A stretch of DNA of 37,073 nt from Limnohabitans sp. (GTDB taxonomy: Bacteria; Pseudomonadota; Gammaproteobacteria; Burkholderiales; Burkholderiaceae_C): assembly GCA_021300495.1 (NCBI GenBank), contig JAJTDK010000011.1:1-37073 (forward strand), in the 5' to 3' direction. Of this stretch, positions 16,094 through 30,915 are shown piece after piece. The translations under genes and the position numbers were made by a program. A model generated the notes under the pieces. The model had not been told where the DNA came from and made no database searches. It saw only the letters and a list, made by a program, of their open reading frames with translations. Within the stretch, counting starts at the first letter, position 1. Each line of letters opens with the position of its first letter.

Positions 16094-16108
16094 CCTGAAT
16101 CATTCAGG
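16094..16108 (-). promoter_or_regulatory. Short hairpin at the puhC stop codon
   Basis: CCTGAAT (16094-16100) and ATTCAGG (16102-16108) form a perfect 7-base inverted repeat with a single-base centre that spans the puhC stop codon. As RNA it needs the inner pairs to open to make a loop. It is not followed by a T-run on the minus strand, so it does not look like a terminator. A similar repeat sits at the puhA stop. It may affect mRNA stability between cistrons or may be chance. Confidence 0.3.
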
Positions 16109-16579
16109 TTGCATGGCTAAAAATCTAGCAAATTCCGCTGTATTCGTGGGTCCAAATGACTCTAAGTCGACACGCTGTCCTGTGCTTGGGTCCATCAAAG
16201 TGACCCTGCCATCGACACGGGCAATCAAATCAAAGGGTTGCGCTGATCCAATGCCTCTTGAAAAGCGTTCTCGCGCTAAAGCGCGCAGTGCACCGCGCAC
16301 AAAACCTTGTTCGCCGTACAACACCGTCAGGGTTTGTCCCGAGACGCCATCGGCAACGCGTACGCCCCCGTCTTTTTGATCTTCAAAAATCAATGAGCGC
16401 TGGACAGTGGGCGCGGCGGCTAGCTGATCAGGGCCGTTGCCAGTGATGCGGATCAAGCCCACTGAGATGAGTGAGAAAGCAATGATGCCCGCTGAGAAAT
16501 AAAGGATCCAGCGAGGGAAGCTGTCTGGCGCAATCGGCACGCCGGCTTGAGAAGACTGAACAAGTTGGGCTTGGCTCAT
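16100..16579 (-). CDS. puhC: Photosynthetic complex assembly protein PuhC
   Basis: PuhC is a single-pass inner-membrane protein needed for normal amounts of the reaction centre-LH1 core in Rhodobacter. The 159-residue product has a short cytoplasmic N-terminus, one membrane helix (about residues 25-45, WILYFSAGIIAFSLISVGLI) and a periplasmic domain. That domain contains the family pattern R-x-L-x-F-x-D-x-x-D-G-G-V-x-V-x-D (RSLIFEDQKDGGVRVAD), GFVRGALRALARER and LIARVDGRVTLMDPSTGQ. It overlaps puhB by four bases (ATGA). The puhA-puhB-puhC order agrees with the assignment. Confidence 0.93.
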   Translation of the reverse strand: MSQAQLVQSSQAGVPIAPDSFPRWILYFSAGIIAFSLISVGLIRITGNGPDQLAAAPTVQRSLIFEDQKDGGVRVADGVSGQTLTVLYGEQGFVRGALRALARERFSRGIGSAQPFDLIARVDGRVTLMDPSTGQRVDLESFGPTNTAEFARFLAMQPE

Positions 16580-17256
16580 GTTGCACTCACATGCATCAAG
16601 GCGCCATCACGGCGATCGTTTTGAACTGCGCTTGCAGCTGCCACGGCATTGGCAGCAAGGCCCGTGCTTTGTGTCCATGCATCCCTCAGCTTTTCAGCCA
16701 CCACTTGGACATCAGCCACCGCACGCAAAGTAGGCTCTGGCTTTGCAATGCGCCATGGCCGCACACTGGGCCACAAATGCACCCAACCTATGCGGTTTGC
16801 GCCGTTCAAGGCTAAAGTAATGTCACCAAATCCGTTTTGATGCGCGCGCACATCGGCAGACACTATTTGCTTGAAGGGCAGGTTAAAAGACACCGTCAAG
16901 ACAATGCCCAAGCGCATCACCACACGTTTATTGGTCACGGTATAGACCGTGGTACGCGCGGTGAAGTAGGCCAGCGCCCATAAAGTGGCCATGCCAATGA
17001 CCGCCAATGGCGCAATCCATTTGATGGCGGACAAAACAGCCATGAAGCCTGCACCGCTTTCTAAAGCGGGCCAGGCACACACCAAGATCAAAGCTGCAAA
17101 ATACAGCGCTAGTTTTTTGAAGTGAAAGGCTGAATAGGCCAAGGCAGCCACATCGGGTGAGCCCTGCCAAATAATGAACTCGTCGCTTGGCAAGCGTTCG
17201 GGCAAACCAAACTGCGGTTCAAACTCGTATTCATGACCCAAATTTTCGATCGCCAT
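16576..17256 (-). CDS. puhB: Photosynthetic complex assembly protein PuhB
   Basis: PuhB is an inner-membrane protein with a PH-like domain that assists reaction-centre assembly. The 226 residues begin MAIENLGHEYEFEPQFGLPE and include GLPERLPSDEFIIWQGSPD, typical of the family. Two or three hydrophobic segments lie around residues 48-68 and 75-95. A PH-like part follows (TTVYTVTNKRVVMRLGIVL and FKQIVSADVR), and GWVHLWPSVRPWRIAKPEP is the conserved C-terminal block. It lies 54 bases after puhA and is coupled to puhC by a 4-base overlap. Confidence 0.93.
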   Translation of the reverse strand: MAIENLGHEYEFEPQFGLPERLPSDEFIIWQGSPDVAALAYSAFHFKKLALYFAALILVCAWPALESGAGFMAVLSAIKWIAPLAVIGMATLWALAYFTARTTVYTVTNKRVVMRLGIVLTVSFNLPFKQIVSADVRAHQNGFGDITLALNGANRIGWVHLWPSVRPWRIAKPEPTLRAVADVQVVAEKLRDAWTQSTGLAANAVAAASAVQNDRRDGALMHVSAT

Positions 17257-17300
17257 TATCTTTTCCTCAACAGACTTTCAATTCAACTTCAATTGACACA

Positions 17301-17317
17301 GATCTGAAACTCAGATC
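17301..17317 (-). promoter_or_regulatory. Hairpin spanning the puhA stop codon
   Basis: GATCTGA (17301-17307) and TCAGATC (17311-17317) form a perfect 7-pair stem with a 3-base loop that includes the puhA stop codon (17311-17313). No T-run follows on the minus strand, so transcription probably continues into puhB. A 3' hairpin here could favour puhA mRNA over its downstream neighbours, as described for puf mRNA, but this is inference. Confidence 0.4.
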
Positions 17318-18072
17318 AGCGGTTCGCTGCGCTTTGCATCGGCGTAGAAAGTACCGCCACCGTAATAAGCACTGATCTTTTCCTCTTCCAGTTTGGTGAT
17401 CTGGTCAGGATTTCTCAGCGCTGGCACAGCCGCAAAATGACGCGCGTACACCGAATGCACTTCAACTTGGTTTCTGCGAATGACTGAAAACATCATGGGC
17501 AGCAAAACAGTTTTGCCACCGGCAATTTCCACTTCCAAATAGCGAAACATCATCTCAGCGGAATCGATCCAAATGTCTTTGACGGTTCCGCCTTGCTTGC
17601 CGTCGCCCGCCATCACTGGCAGACCACGTGGGTCCACATCTTGTGAGGCTACGGTGTAATCGCTGACCACACGAAGCGGTTGAATCAGTGGTTTGCCATG
17701 CCCAGTCATTTCTGGCACATCTTCACGGCTGGAATAAGCGCCGGGGCCAACAGCTGCCAGCATGGCATCACCCTTGGGCTCAATGGGCGCGCCAGAAGTA
17801 GGGCTGGTGGCCACAGCGTTGTAAGAAGGCTCTTTGCGCATCAGGTCAGGCACAGTGACACTTCTGCCACCTTCCAACAAGAATGTTTTCGGCTCAGGGA
17901 TTGGAAAGCCCTTGACCACAGCGCGGCCGCTGCTGCTGGACTCAAGGGGGTAACCCTCGCGGTGTCCTTCTTGAACAAGATAATAAATAAGGCCAGCGAA
18001 AAAGATCCAAAACACATACAACAGTATTTGCGCTAGATCGACGTAGCCAGTAATGTTTCCTACGGTTTGCAT
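17311..18072 (-). CDS. puhA: Photosynthetic reaction centre H subunit
   Basis: PuhA is the H chain of the reaction centre, with one membrane helix and a large cytoplasmic beta-barrel domain that caps L and M and helps proton delivery to QB. The 253 residues begin MQTVGNITGYVDLAQILLYV, with the single helix at about residues 12-34. Then come LVQEGHREGYPLE and PKTFLLEGGRSVTVP. The PRC-barrel part has DPRGLPVMAGDGKQGGTVKDIWIDSAEMMFRYLEVE. The ending EEEKISAYYGGGTFYA is typical. It is preceded by lhaA with a 30-base gap containing GGAG. The gene identity is firm. Confidence 0.97.
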   Translation of the reverse strand: MQTVGNITGYVDLAQILLYVFWIFFAGLIYYLVQEGHREGYPLESSSSGRAVVKGFPIPEPKTFLLEGGRSVTVPDLMRKEPSYNAVATSPTSGAPIEPKGDAMLAAVGPGAYSSREDVPEMTGHGKPLIQPLRVVSDYTVASQDVDPRGLPVMAGDGKQGGTVKDIWIDSAEMMFRYLEVEIAGGKTVLLPMMFSVIRRNQVEVHSVYARHFAAVPALRNPDQITKLEEEKISAYYGGGTFYADAKRSEPLI

Positions 18073-18102
18073 AACGACTTCTCCTTTTGAACAACTGAAT
18101 AA

Positions 18103-19533
18103 CTAAATACGAGACTCGGTCAAGCCGAGGGTTTGGGGAACTGCGGGTGAAATACTGCGCTTGACCAATGGGCCAACGGCAATCAGGGTTAAGAACAATA
18201 AAAGCATTTCGACGTGGTAAACCATGCTGTAACCCACAGAAGGATCCGTTAAAGCAGGGCCCAAGGCGCCTTGGCTGCTGAGCGTGGTCACGACATCGCG
18301 CAATGCACCCCCAATGAACATGGAAAGGCCCGCTGCAGCCGATTGCACGGCGCCCCAGGCACCCAAGGCCAAACCGATGTAGGCCGACTCCATGCGCATG
18401 GCTGTAAACAATGTTCCCACTGCAAACAAGCCACCGCCATAACCCACACCAAATGCGCCAAAGCGAAATAACCAACCCGCTTCAAGCGGTGCCGCGAAAA
18501 TGACAGCAGAAAAGGCTGGCAAGCCGGCCAAAGCGCCATAGGCTGCCAAACGCATCGGGTCAATGCCACTCGCCAACTTGCGACCTGCGACATAAAAGCC
18601 AAGAAGTCCCCCGCCCGCCAACATGGCCGTCAGTGCACTCGTTGCACCCACGCTCAGCTTCAGAATTTCTCCGCCATAGGGCTCCAAAATAATGTCTTGC
18701 ATGTTGAACGCCATGGTGCCCAGGGCAGTTGCCCACAAGAAACGACGTGCTTGTGGAAGGGCAATGAACTCTGCCCAGACTTCTCTGAAGGGTCTGCGAA
18801 TTTGAGTTTTCAATGCCGCCACACGCGCTGGGTTGCGAGGCTCTTGCTTCCACAGCGCAAAGCCATTGAGAATGAGCACCACCAAGGCAGTGCCTTGCAC
18901 CGTTTGAACCAAATATTCTGGCGTGAAGTTAGACAGCAAGACGCTGTAGACCAAACTGCCAAACACGGCACCCACCAACAGCATGGTGTACATCAGCGCC
19001 ACCACACGAGGGCGGGTTTCCTCACTGGCTTGGTCTGTGGCCAGCGCTAAACCAGCTGTTTGGGAAGTTTGTAAGCCTGCACCGACCAACAAGAATGCCA
19101 TGGCGGCTGCGCCCTGTCCTACCCAATCGGGCACAGGCACTTGGCCGCGACCCGATAGCACCAAAAGTGCAAAGGGCATCACGGCCAATCCTAAGAATTG
19201 AATCAAGGTGCCGCCCCACATATAAGGCACGCGGCGCCAGCCAAAAGCAGATACATGCACATCGGACTGATAACCAGTGACGGCACGAAACGGCGCAACC
19301 AACAGTGGGAGCGCTAACATCATGGCGACCAGCCAAGCCGAGACGCCCAGCTCCACAATCATCACCCGGTTCAGGGTGCCAATCATGAGGGCCGTTGTGA
19401 TGCCCATGGTGAACTTGAACAAAGACAAACGGAGCAAACGCGACATCGGTAAACCTGCGCTGGTCACGTCGGCAAACGGCAACCATGTTGCAGGAAGCTG
19501 CTTGACGAACTTGGAGAAAGTCTTGCCGCTCAT
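18103..19533 (-). CDS. lhaA: LH1 assembly protein LhaA (PucC/BCH1 major facilitator family)
   Basis: LhaA is a 12-helix inner-membrane protein of the PucC branch of the major facilitator superfamily and is needed for efficient LH1 assembly, probably bringing bacteriochlorophyll to the alpha and beta chains. Family motifs include LSLFKFTMGITTALMIGTLNRVMIVELG, AFGWRRVPYMWGGT, GLQTSQTAGLALATDQA, TRPRVVALMY and FNMQDIILEPYGGEIL. ATG 19533 gives 476 residues. I chose it over ATG 19545 because it overlaps the bchM stop by exactly four bases (ATGA). It precedes puhA, the usual lhaA-puhA order, which is why I call it LhaA rather than PucC. Confidence 0.93.
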   Translation of the reverse strand: MSGKTFSKFVKQLPATWLPFADVTSAGLPMSRLLRLSLFKFTMGITTALMIGTLNRVMIVELGVSAWLVAMMLALPLLVAPFRAVTGYQSDVHVSAFGWRRVPYMWGGTLIQFLGLAVMPFALLVLSGRGQVPVPDWVGQGAAAMAFLLVGAGLQTSQTAGLALATDQASEETRPRVVALMYTMLLVGAVFGSLVYSVLLSNFTPEYLVQTVQGTALVVLILNGFALWKQEPRNPARVAALKTQIRRPFREVWAEFIALPQARRFLWATALGTMAFNMQDIILEPYGGEILKLSVGATSALTAMLAGGGLLGFYVAGRKLASGIDPMRLAAYGALAGLPAFSAVIFAAPLEAGWLFRFGAFGVGYGGGLFAVGTLFTAMRMESAYIGLALGAWGAVQSAAAGLSMFIGGALRDVVTTLSSQGALGPALTDPSVGYSMVYHVEMLLLFLTLIAVGPLVKRSISPAVPQTLGLTESRI

Positions 19534-20219
19534 GAGCGAACCCACTCCATGGCTTTGGATTTATAGAAGCCACTTGAAACTTTGTGACTGCGTGCACATT
19601 GCCAGTTGCTCAATGTTGCGTGTGTTTTCATGAGCTGTGCAATGCGCATCTCTGCCATGGGTTCAAGCCAAGGTGCGCGATCACCGCGGGGCAACAAACG
19701 GCCCACTGAAATCATGAGTGCCAACAAGGGAGTGCGCGGTGCAAACGTAAACACAATCGATTGGCTGGTGCGCTCAGCCAGTTGCGCCAGTGCATTGACG
19801 GCATCTTCTGTGTCATAGTGAATGATGGAGTCCATGGCCACCACGTGGTCAAAGTGACCCAAGCGTTTGTCGAGCATGTCGCCACTGTGAAACTCAACCA
19901 AGTGCGCCACATCGGCTGGAATTCTTTCACGGGCCAAGTCCACCAAAGTGGGGGACAAATCGATGGCCACCACTTGAGCACCCAAGCGTGCAGCTTCTAC
20001 CGCCAAAGCACCCGTGCCACAACCTGCATCCAAAATGCGTTTACCCTTGAGGTCTTGGCCCAGCCAAGAAACCAAAGTAGCTCGCATTTGATCGCGGCCA
20101 GCACGCACACTGGCGCGAATGCGGCCAACAGGCGCGTCGGACGTGAGTTTCTCCCAAGCCGCGACAGCCGTCCGATCGAAGTAATGTTCGATCTGTCCGC
20201 GACGTTGTTCGTAAGTCAT
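19530..20219 (-). CDS. bchM: Mg-protoporphyrin IX methyltransferase BchM
   Basis: BchM methylates the 13-propionate of Mg-protoporphyrin IX using S-adenosylmethionine, preparing the substrate for AcsF. The SAM-binding motif DAGCGTG (residues 64-70) is followed by VVAIDLSPTLVDLARER, and the family N-terminus YFDRTAVAAWEKLTSDAPVGRIRASVRAG matches BchM. ATG 20219 gives 229 residues, the usual size; the longer frame to 20261 would overlap bchL. The C-terminal SSGFYKSKAMEWV block is typical (family SSGFYxSxxxE). It lies 19 bases after bchL and is coupled to lhaA. Confidence 0.95.
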   Translation of the reverse strand: MTYEQRRGQIEHYFDRTAVAAWEKLTSDAPVGRIRASVRAGRDQMRATLVSWLGQDLKGKRILDAGCGTGALAVEAARLGAQVVAIDLSPTLVDLARERIPADVAHLVEFHSGDMLDKRLGHFDHVVAMDSIIHYDTEDAVNALAQLAERTSQSIVFTFAPRTPLLALMISVGRLLPRGDRAPWLEPMAEMRIAQLMKTHATLSNWQCARSHKVSSGFYKSKAMEWVRS

Positions 20220-20238
20220 TTCGTTCACAGTCTTGGTC

Positions 20239-24944
<4,706 letters not shown>

Positions 24945-26550
24945 ACAGTGTCTCCGTCGTGATCAAAGTCACGCCGCGTTCGATGGCATATTTTTCGGTA
25001 TTTCGCCGGGCCTTACCGCGAACGAAAAATGGTATTTTTTTAAGTTCTTTCTCTGCGCCGGCATCCCATGCTGCACTCAGGATGCTGGCGGTACTTTGAG
25101 AAGCAGCCTGATTCAAAGCAGGTGCCACAATTTGTTCTGGCACAGCCGATGTTGAAGCTGATGTGACAGCAGCGGCTGCTTGCGCAGTTTGCACATGCAC
25201 ACCTCCACCCAAATGAGAGGGTGCTGCATCTTCGTGAAATTCTGAGTCACCGCGGAACATGCCAATGAGGTGCTCTTCCAAGCCCATCATCAATGGGTGA
25301 ACCCAAGTGTCAAACAGCACATTGGCACCTTCAAAGCCCATCTGGGGTGAATAGCGTGCTGGGAAATCTTGCACATGCACGGGGGCCGATATCACTGCGC
25401 AAGGTACGCCCAAACGTTTGGCAATGTGACGCTCCATTTGCGTGCCCAGCACCAACTCTGGATTCAATTCTGCAATGCGCGCTTCAATCTCTAAGTAGTC
25501 GTCGCTGATCAAGGCTTCAACGCCATACAGTTTGGCGGCATCTCGCACCTCGCGCGCAAACTCGCGGCTGTAGGTGCCAATGCCCACGACCGTAAAGCCC
25601 ATCTCTTGCGCCGCCACCCTGGCAGCAGCCACAGCATGCGTGGCATCGCCAAACACAAACACGCGTTTGTTGGTGAGGTAAGTGGAATCAACTGAACGCG
25701 CGTACCAAGCCGCGCGCAACTCTGCTTTGGTCAAGGCCGCTTCAGGGTCAAGCCCAGCCAGCTGCGCAACTTCACGGACAAAGTCGCGCGTAGCGCCAGT
25801 GCCAATTGGAATGGTTTTGGTAAACGCTTGGCCAAATTGACGCTGCAACCACTGTGCACTCAAATTCGCAATTTCGGGATACAGCACGACATTGAATTGC
25901 GCATCTGATAAGCGCGCAATATCAGCAGGTGTTGCAGTCAGCGGTGCCACCACATTGATTTCAATGCCCATGTCTGTGAGCAACTTGCGAATTTCAGTCA
26001 GGTCATCGCGGTGCCTAAAACCCAATGCGGCGGGTCCTAAGATATTGCAACGCGGTTTGCTGCTTGGTGTCTTTTCTATCTGATCCGCTGGCAAAGCCAA
26101 GTTGCGAACCAATTGGTAAAAAGTTTCGGAGGCGCCCCAGTTTTCTTTGCGCTGATACGACGGCAATTCCAAAGCCACCACAGGCACTGGCAAGTTAAGT
26201 GCTTTGCACAAACCACCTGGATCGTCTTGAATCAATTCAGCGGTGCACGATGAACCCACCAACATGGCTTTGGGCTGGAAGCGCTCATAGGCTTCGCGTG
26301 CTGCAGTTTTAAAAAGTTCTGCGGTATCACCACCCAAATCACGCGCTTGAAACGTGGTGTAGGTCACGGGCGGACGTTTTTGCAAACGCTCAATCATGGT
26401 GAACAACAAATCTGCGTAGGTATCGCCCTGCGGTGCATGCAACACATAATGAACATCTTCCATGGCCGTAGCGATACGCATCGCCCCCACATGGGGCGGT
26501 CCTTCGTATGTCCAGAGTGTGAGTTGCATGGCTCTGGTTCCTTTAAGCGG

Positions 26551-28304
<1,754 letters not shown>

Positions 28305-28380
28305 TTCAGAGCGTAAAACGGCTCAAAGAAGAAATGAACACGCTGCTGGGCTAAGTTCTTTCACCAAGCAGGAGACAGGA

Positions 28381-29307
28381 ATGGACAATTCAAATCAGAG
28401 CAATGGCAACAAGGCGGAGGCGCCCCATTTCCCTGAAAACGGTGAGGCGGGCCATTGGCGTGGCTTCGGTTCCCCGGCCAACAGCCGGTTTAATGGCACG
28501 CAAGGCCAGGAGACCATCACAGCAGCCCCAACCACCTCAACCGTGGCCGTTTTGGCGCGCACCATTCAAAGTGAAATCATTCCTCGTTTGATGATGGCCC
28601 ATCGCACACCGCCAGAATGTGCCATGCCCAACTTGGTGATCCCCTACAGCATCACCTCCACAGACGTCACGAACTTTGTCGGCCTGTTGCTAGAAGGCCG
28701 GCAAAATGATGGTCTTGATTGGATCAATGAAACTCGGACCAAAGGCGTCAGCATCGAGTCCATTTTTCTAAACCTATTAGCCCCTGCCGCCAGACAATTG
28801 GGCGAGCTCTGGGAAGATGACGAACGTGATTTCACCGAGGTCACGCTTGGCTTGGCTGAATTGCACAAAATTCTGCACCTGCTGCCCTCCATGAGTGAGC
28901 TGCACAAGCAATACGTTCCCAATGGCTTGACGATTTTGCTCATGCCCTCTCCTGGCGACCAGCACACTTTGGGCTTGGCCATGGTTGCCGAATTTTTCCA
29001 GCGCGATGGTTGGGCGGTCGATGGGGGCACATTTGCAGCCTCCGACAATCCGGCGCTCTTGGTCAAGGCCAAACACTACGATGCGGTCGGATTCTCGTTG
29101 GCTACGGGCCTGGGATTTAACCGCTTGCAAGATTGCATTTCAGACATTCGGAAAACGGTTAGCCCCAACAAATTGTGCATAATTGTTGGTGGTCCATATT
29201 TTGCGGCCAACCAAGACAAGGTCAGCTTGGTGGGAGCAGATCTCTTTGTTCAGGATGGTAACTTGGCGCCAGATTTGGTCCAAAAATACATTCAGGCCAA
29301 TGCCTAA
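28381..29307 (+). CDS. ppaA: B12-binding transcriptional antirepressor AerR/PpaA
   Basis: AerR/PpaA proteins bind cobalamin as light-sensing cofactor and relieve or redirect repression by PpsR/CrtJ. The 308-residue product has a variable polar N-terminus (about 1-50), a helical part with the LGELWEDDERDFTEVTLGL motif (residues 140-158; the W near the cobalamin) and a Rossmann-like B12-binding domain. That domain has D193QHTLG (His195 as the likely cobalt ligand), SLATGLGF and VGGPYF. ATG 28381 is preceded by GGAGACAGG; the longer frame upstream overlaps bchF and has no homology. ppsR follows 32 bases later. The direction of its effect here is inferred. Confidence 0.9.
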   Translation: MDNSNQSNGNKAEAPHFPENGEAGHWRGFGSPANSRFNGTQGQETITAAPTTSTVAVLARTIQSEIIPRLMMAHRTPPECAMPNLVIPYSITSTDVTNFVGLLLEGRQNDGLDWINETRTKGVSIESIFLNLLAPAARQLGELWEDDERDFTEVTLGLAELHKILHLLPSMSELHKQYVPNGLTILLMPSPGDQHTLGLAMVAEFFQRDGWAVDGGTFAASDNPALLVKAKHYDAVGFSLATGLGFNRLQDCISDIRKTVSPNKLCIIVGGPYFAANQDKVSLVGADLFVQDGNLAPDLVQKYIQANA

Positions 29308-29339
29308 ACCACTCAACTTAACTTTCTGAAGCAACCCTT

Positions 29340-30806
29340 ATGAACACCAGTTTTCAAACAGCATCGGAGCAATCGCCCGGGCGATTTGGAAATGCACAAC
29401 GTCTTTTGGGTCACTTGGATGCCAATGTCATCTCCAATTTGATCACCACCACGGCCGACGTGGTACTCGTCATGGACGAGAACGGCCTGATTGAAGACGC
29501 GGCATTTGCAAACGAGGAATTGCTCAACATTGGTCGGGCGCATTGGATTGGCAAGCCGTGGGGGCAAACAGTCACTGAAGAAAGTCGAAACAAAGTCAAC
29601 GCCTTGCTCAGAGACGTTGCCGACAACAAAGGCACCAAGTGGCGGCAACTGAACCAATCGGCAGAGAACGGCACTGACCTGCCTTTGTCTTATTCAGTCA
29701 TTTCAGTTCCTTCGGGCCATACAGATGGTCGCATGCGAGCCTTGGCTTTTGGCCGCGATCTGCGTCCCCAAGCCGCACTTCAACAAAAAGTAGTCAATGC
29801 GCAGCGCGCCATGGAGCGCGATTACTGGCACCTTAAAAACGTTGAGACGCGTTATCGCTTGTTGTTTCAAGTCTCTTCTGAGGCCATGCTCATTCTCAAT
29901 GCGGACACAGAAAAGTTGGAAGACAGCAACCCAGCCGCTTTTGAGTTGTTGGGAGGAGACCTGCACAAATCTGGTTGGTCTATCTCTTCCAGTTTGGACA
30001 AATCAAGCTCGGCGGCTTTGAGCAAGGCCTTTGCAGAACTTCTGGCCAGTGGCCAAACCGCCCCTGTCTCTTTAGTCTTGCCGCAAGGGGGCATCAAGGT
30101 ATCGGTGCACATTTCGCTTTTCAGGCAAGAAAAGTCCTCGCATTTTCTCCTCCGCCTCATTCCCAACCAGACACGTCCTGCCTTGTCGGCCAACAACCAA
30201 ACCCGTCAGTTGTTGTCAGAGGTCATGGAGAGCGCCCCCGACGCATTGGTTGTTACCGATCTGAATGGCTTTGTCCTGTCAGCCAATCGCTCCTTTTTGC
30301 AATTGGCCCAAGTCAGCAACGAAGCACTGGTACAAGGCGAGCCCCTAGACAGATGGCTGGGTCGGGCTGGCGTGGACATGAAAGTACTGCTGTCAAATTT
30401 GAAGCAACGCGATGTGGTCAGATTGTTTGCAACCCGCATGCGGGGCGATCTAGGCTCTGCCACCGAAGTTGAAATTTCTGCGGTGTCTGTTTCTAGCGGC
30501 GAGCAACCCTGTTTGGGATTCACCATCCGCGACATCAGTTTGCGCTTGGGCGCCGAGTCCAAATCTAGCAACGATGTGTTCAGATCCAAAGGCCAAATGA
30601 CCGAGTTGGTGGGCCGCGTTCCCCTCAAAGACATTGTGAGTGAAACCACCGATCTAATTGAACAAATGTGCATCGAAGCTGCACTTGAGTTGACTGGCGA
30701 CAACCGCTCTTCTGCCGCAGAGATGTTGGGGCTTTCACGTCAAAGCTTGTACGTGAAGTTGCGTCGTTTTGGTATCAGCGTGCCAGACATCGAGCCTGAG
30801 GCTTAA
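29340..30806 (+). CDS. ppsR: Photosynthesis gene repressor PpsR/CrtJ
   Basis: PpsR represses bch, crt and puc genes under oxygen or light by binding TGT-N12-ACA palindromes. The 488 residues read as an N-terminal PAS-like domain (about 35-140), a helical Q-linker (143-170), two PAS domains (about 172-275 and 290-400) and a C-terminal Fis-type helix-turn-helix (about 445-480, NRSSAAEMLGLSRQSLYVKL). Only two cysteines are present, Cys391 at the end of the last PAS domain and Cys444 at the start of the HTH region; in Rhodobacter a Cys in the HTH region takes part in redox sensing. It follows aerR closely. The gene upstream of bchG carries a matching box. Confidence 0.93.
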   Translation: MNTSFQTASEQSPGRFGNAQRLLGHLDANVISNLITTTADVVLVMDENGLIEDAAFANEELLNIGRAHWIGKPWGQTVTEESRNKVNALLRDVADNKGTKWRQLNQSAENGTDLPLSYSVISVPSGHTDGRMRALAFGRDLRPQAALQQKVVNAQRAMERDYWHLKNVETRYRLLFQVSSEAMLILNADTEKLEDSNPAAFELLGGDLHKSGWSISSSLDKSSSAALSKAFAELLASGQTAPVSLVLPQGGIKVSVHISLFRQEKSSHFLLRLIPNQTRPALSANNQTRQLLSEVMESAPDALVVTDLNGFVLSANRSFLQLAQVSNEALVQGEPLDRWLGRAGVDMKVLLSNLKQRDVVRLFATRMRGDLGSATEVEISAVSVSSGEQPCLGFTIRDISLRLGAESKSSNDVFRSKGQMTELVGRVPLKDIVSETTDLIEQMCIEAALELTGDNRSSAAEMLGLSRQSLYVKLRRFGISVPDIEPEA

Positions 30807-30866
30807 TCGCTCACATTTTCTTCCGGGCGCTTTTCCAACAGCGTCCTTGGTGTAAACCATAGTTTG

Positions 30867-30884
30867 TGTAAATTTAACTTGACA
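30867..30884. promoter_or_regulatory. Candidate PpsR-binding box upstream of bchG
   Basis: The sequence is TGTAAATTTAACTTGACA, a TGT-N12-ACA palindrome with extended arms (TGTAA and TTGACA) close to the known PpsR consensus TGTcAN8-10TGACA. It lies in the gap between ppsR and bchG and overlaps the -35 hexamer of the best promoter there, as a repressor site would. The bare TGT-N12-ACA pattern is expected several times per 37 kb by chance, so its location and extended symmetry are what support the call. Confidence 0.55.
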
Positions 30885-30907
30885 CCTGTATGTGTCATGC
30901 GTAAAAA
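30879..30907 (+). promoter_or_regulatory. Candidate promoter of bchG-bchP-orf-bciA
   Basis: TTGACA (30879-30884, a perfect sigma-70 -35 hexamer) is 17 bases from TAAAAA (30902-30907, four of six matches to TATAAT). The predicted start of transcription is about 30913-30915, one to three bases before the bchG ATG at 30916, implying a nearly leaderless message. The region also holds an inverted repeat TGACAC-N6-GTGTCA (30880-30897). A PpsR-type box overlaps the -35. Confidence 0.5.
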
Positions 30908-30915
30908 CACATTCT

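Noticed and set aside
30825-30846. GGGCGCT/AGCGTCC hairpin after ppsR as a terminator
   Set aside because: The stem has a G-U pair and no T-run follows, so it is too weak to call.
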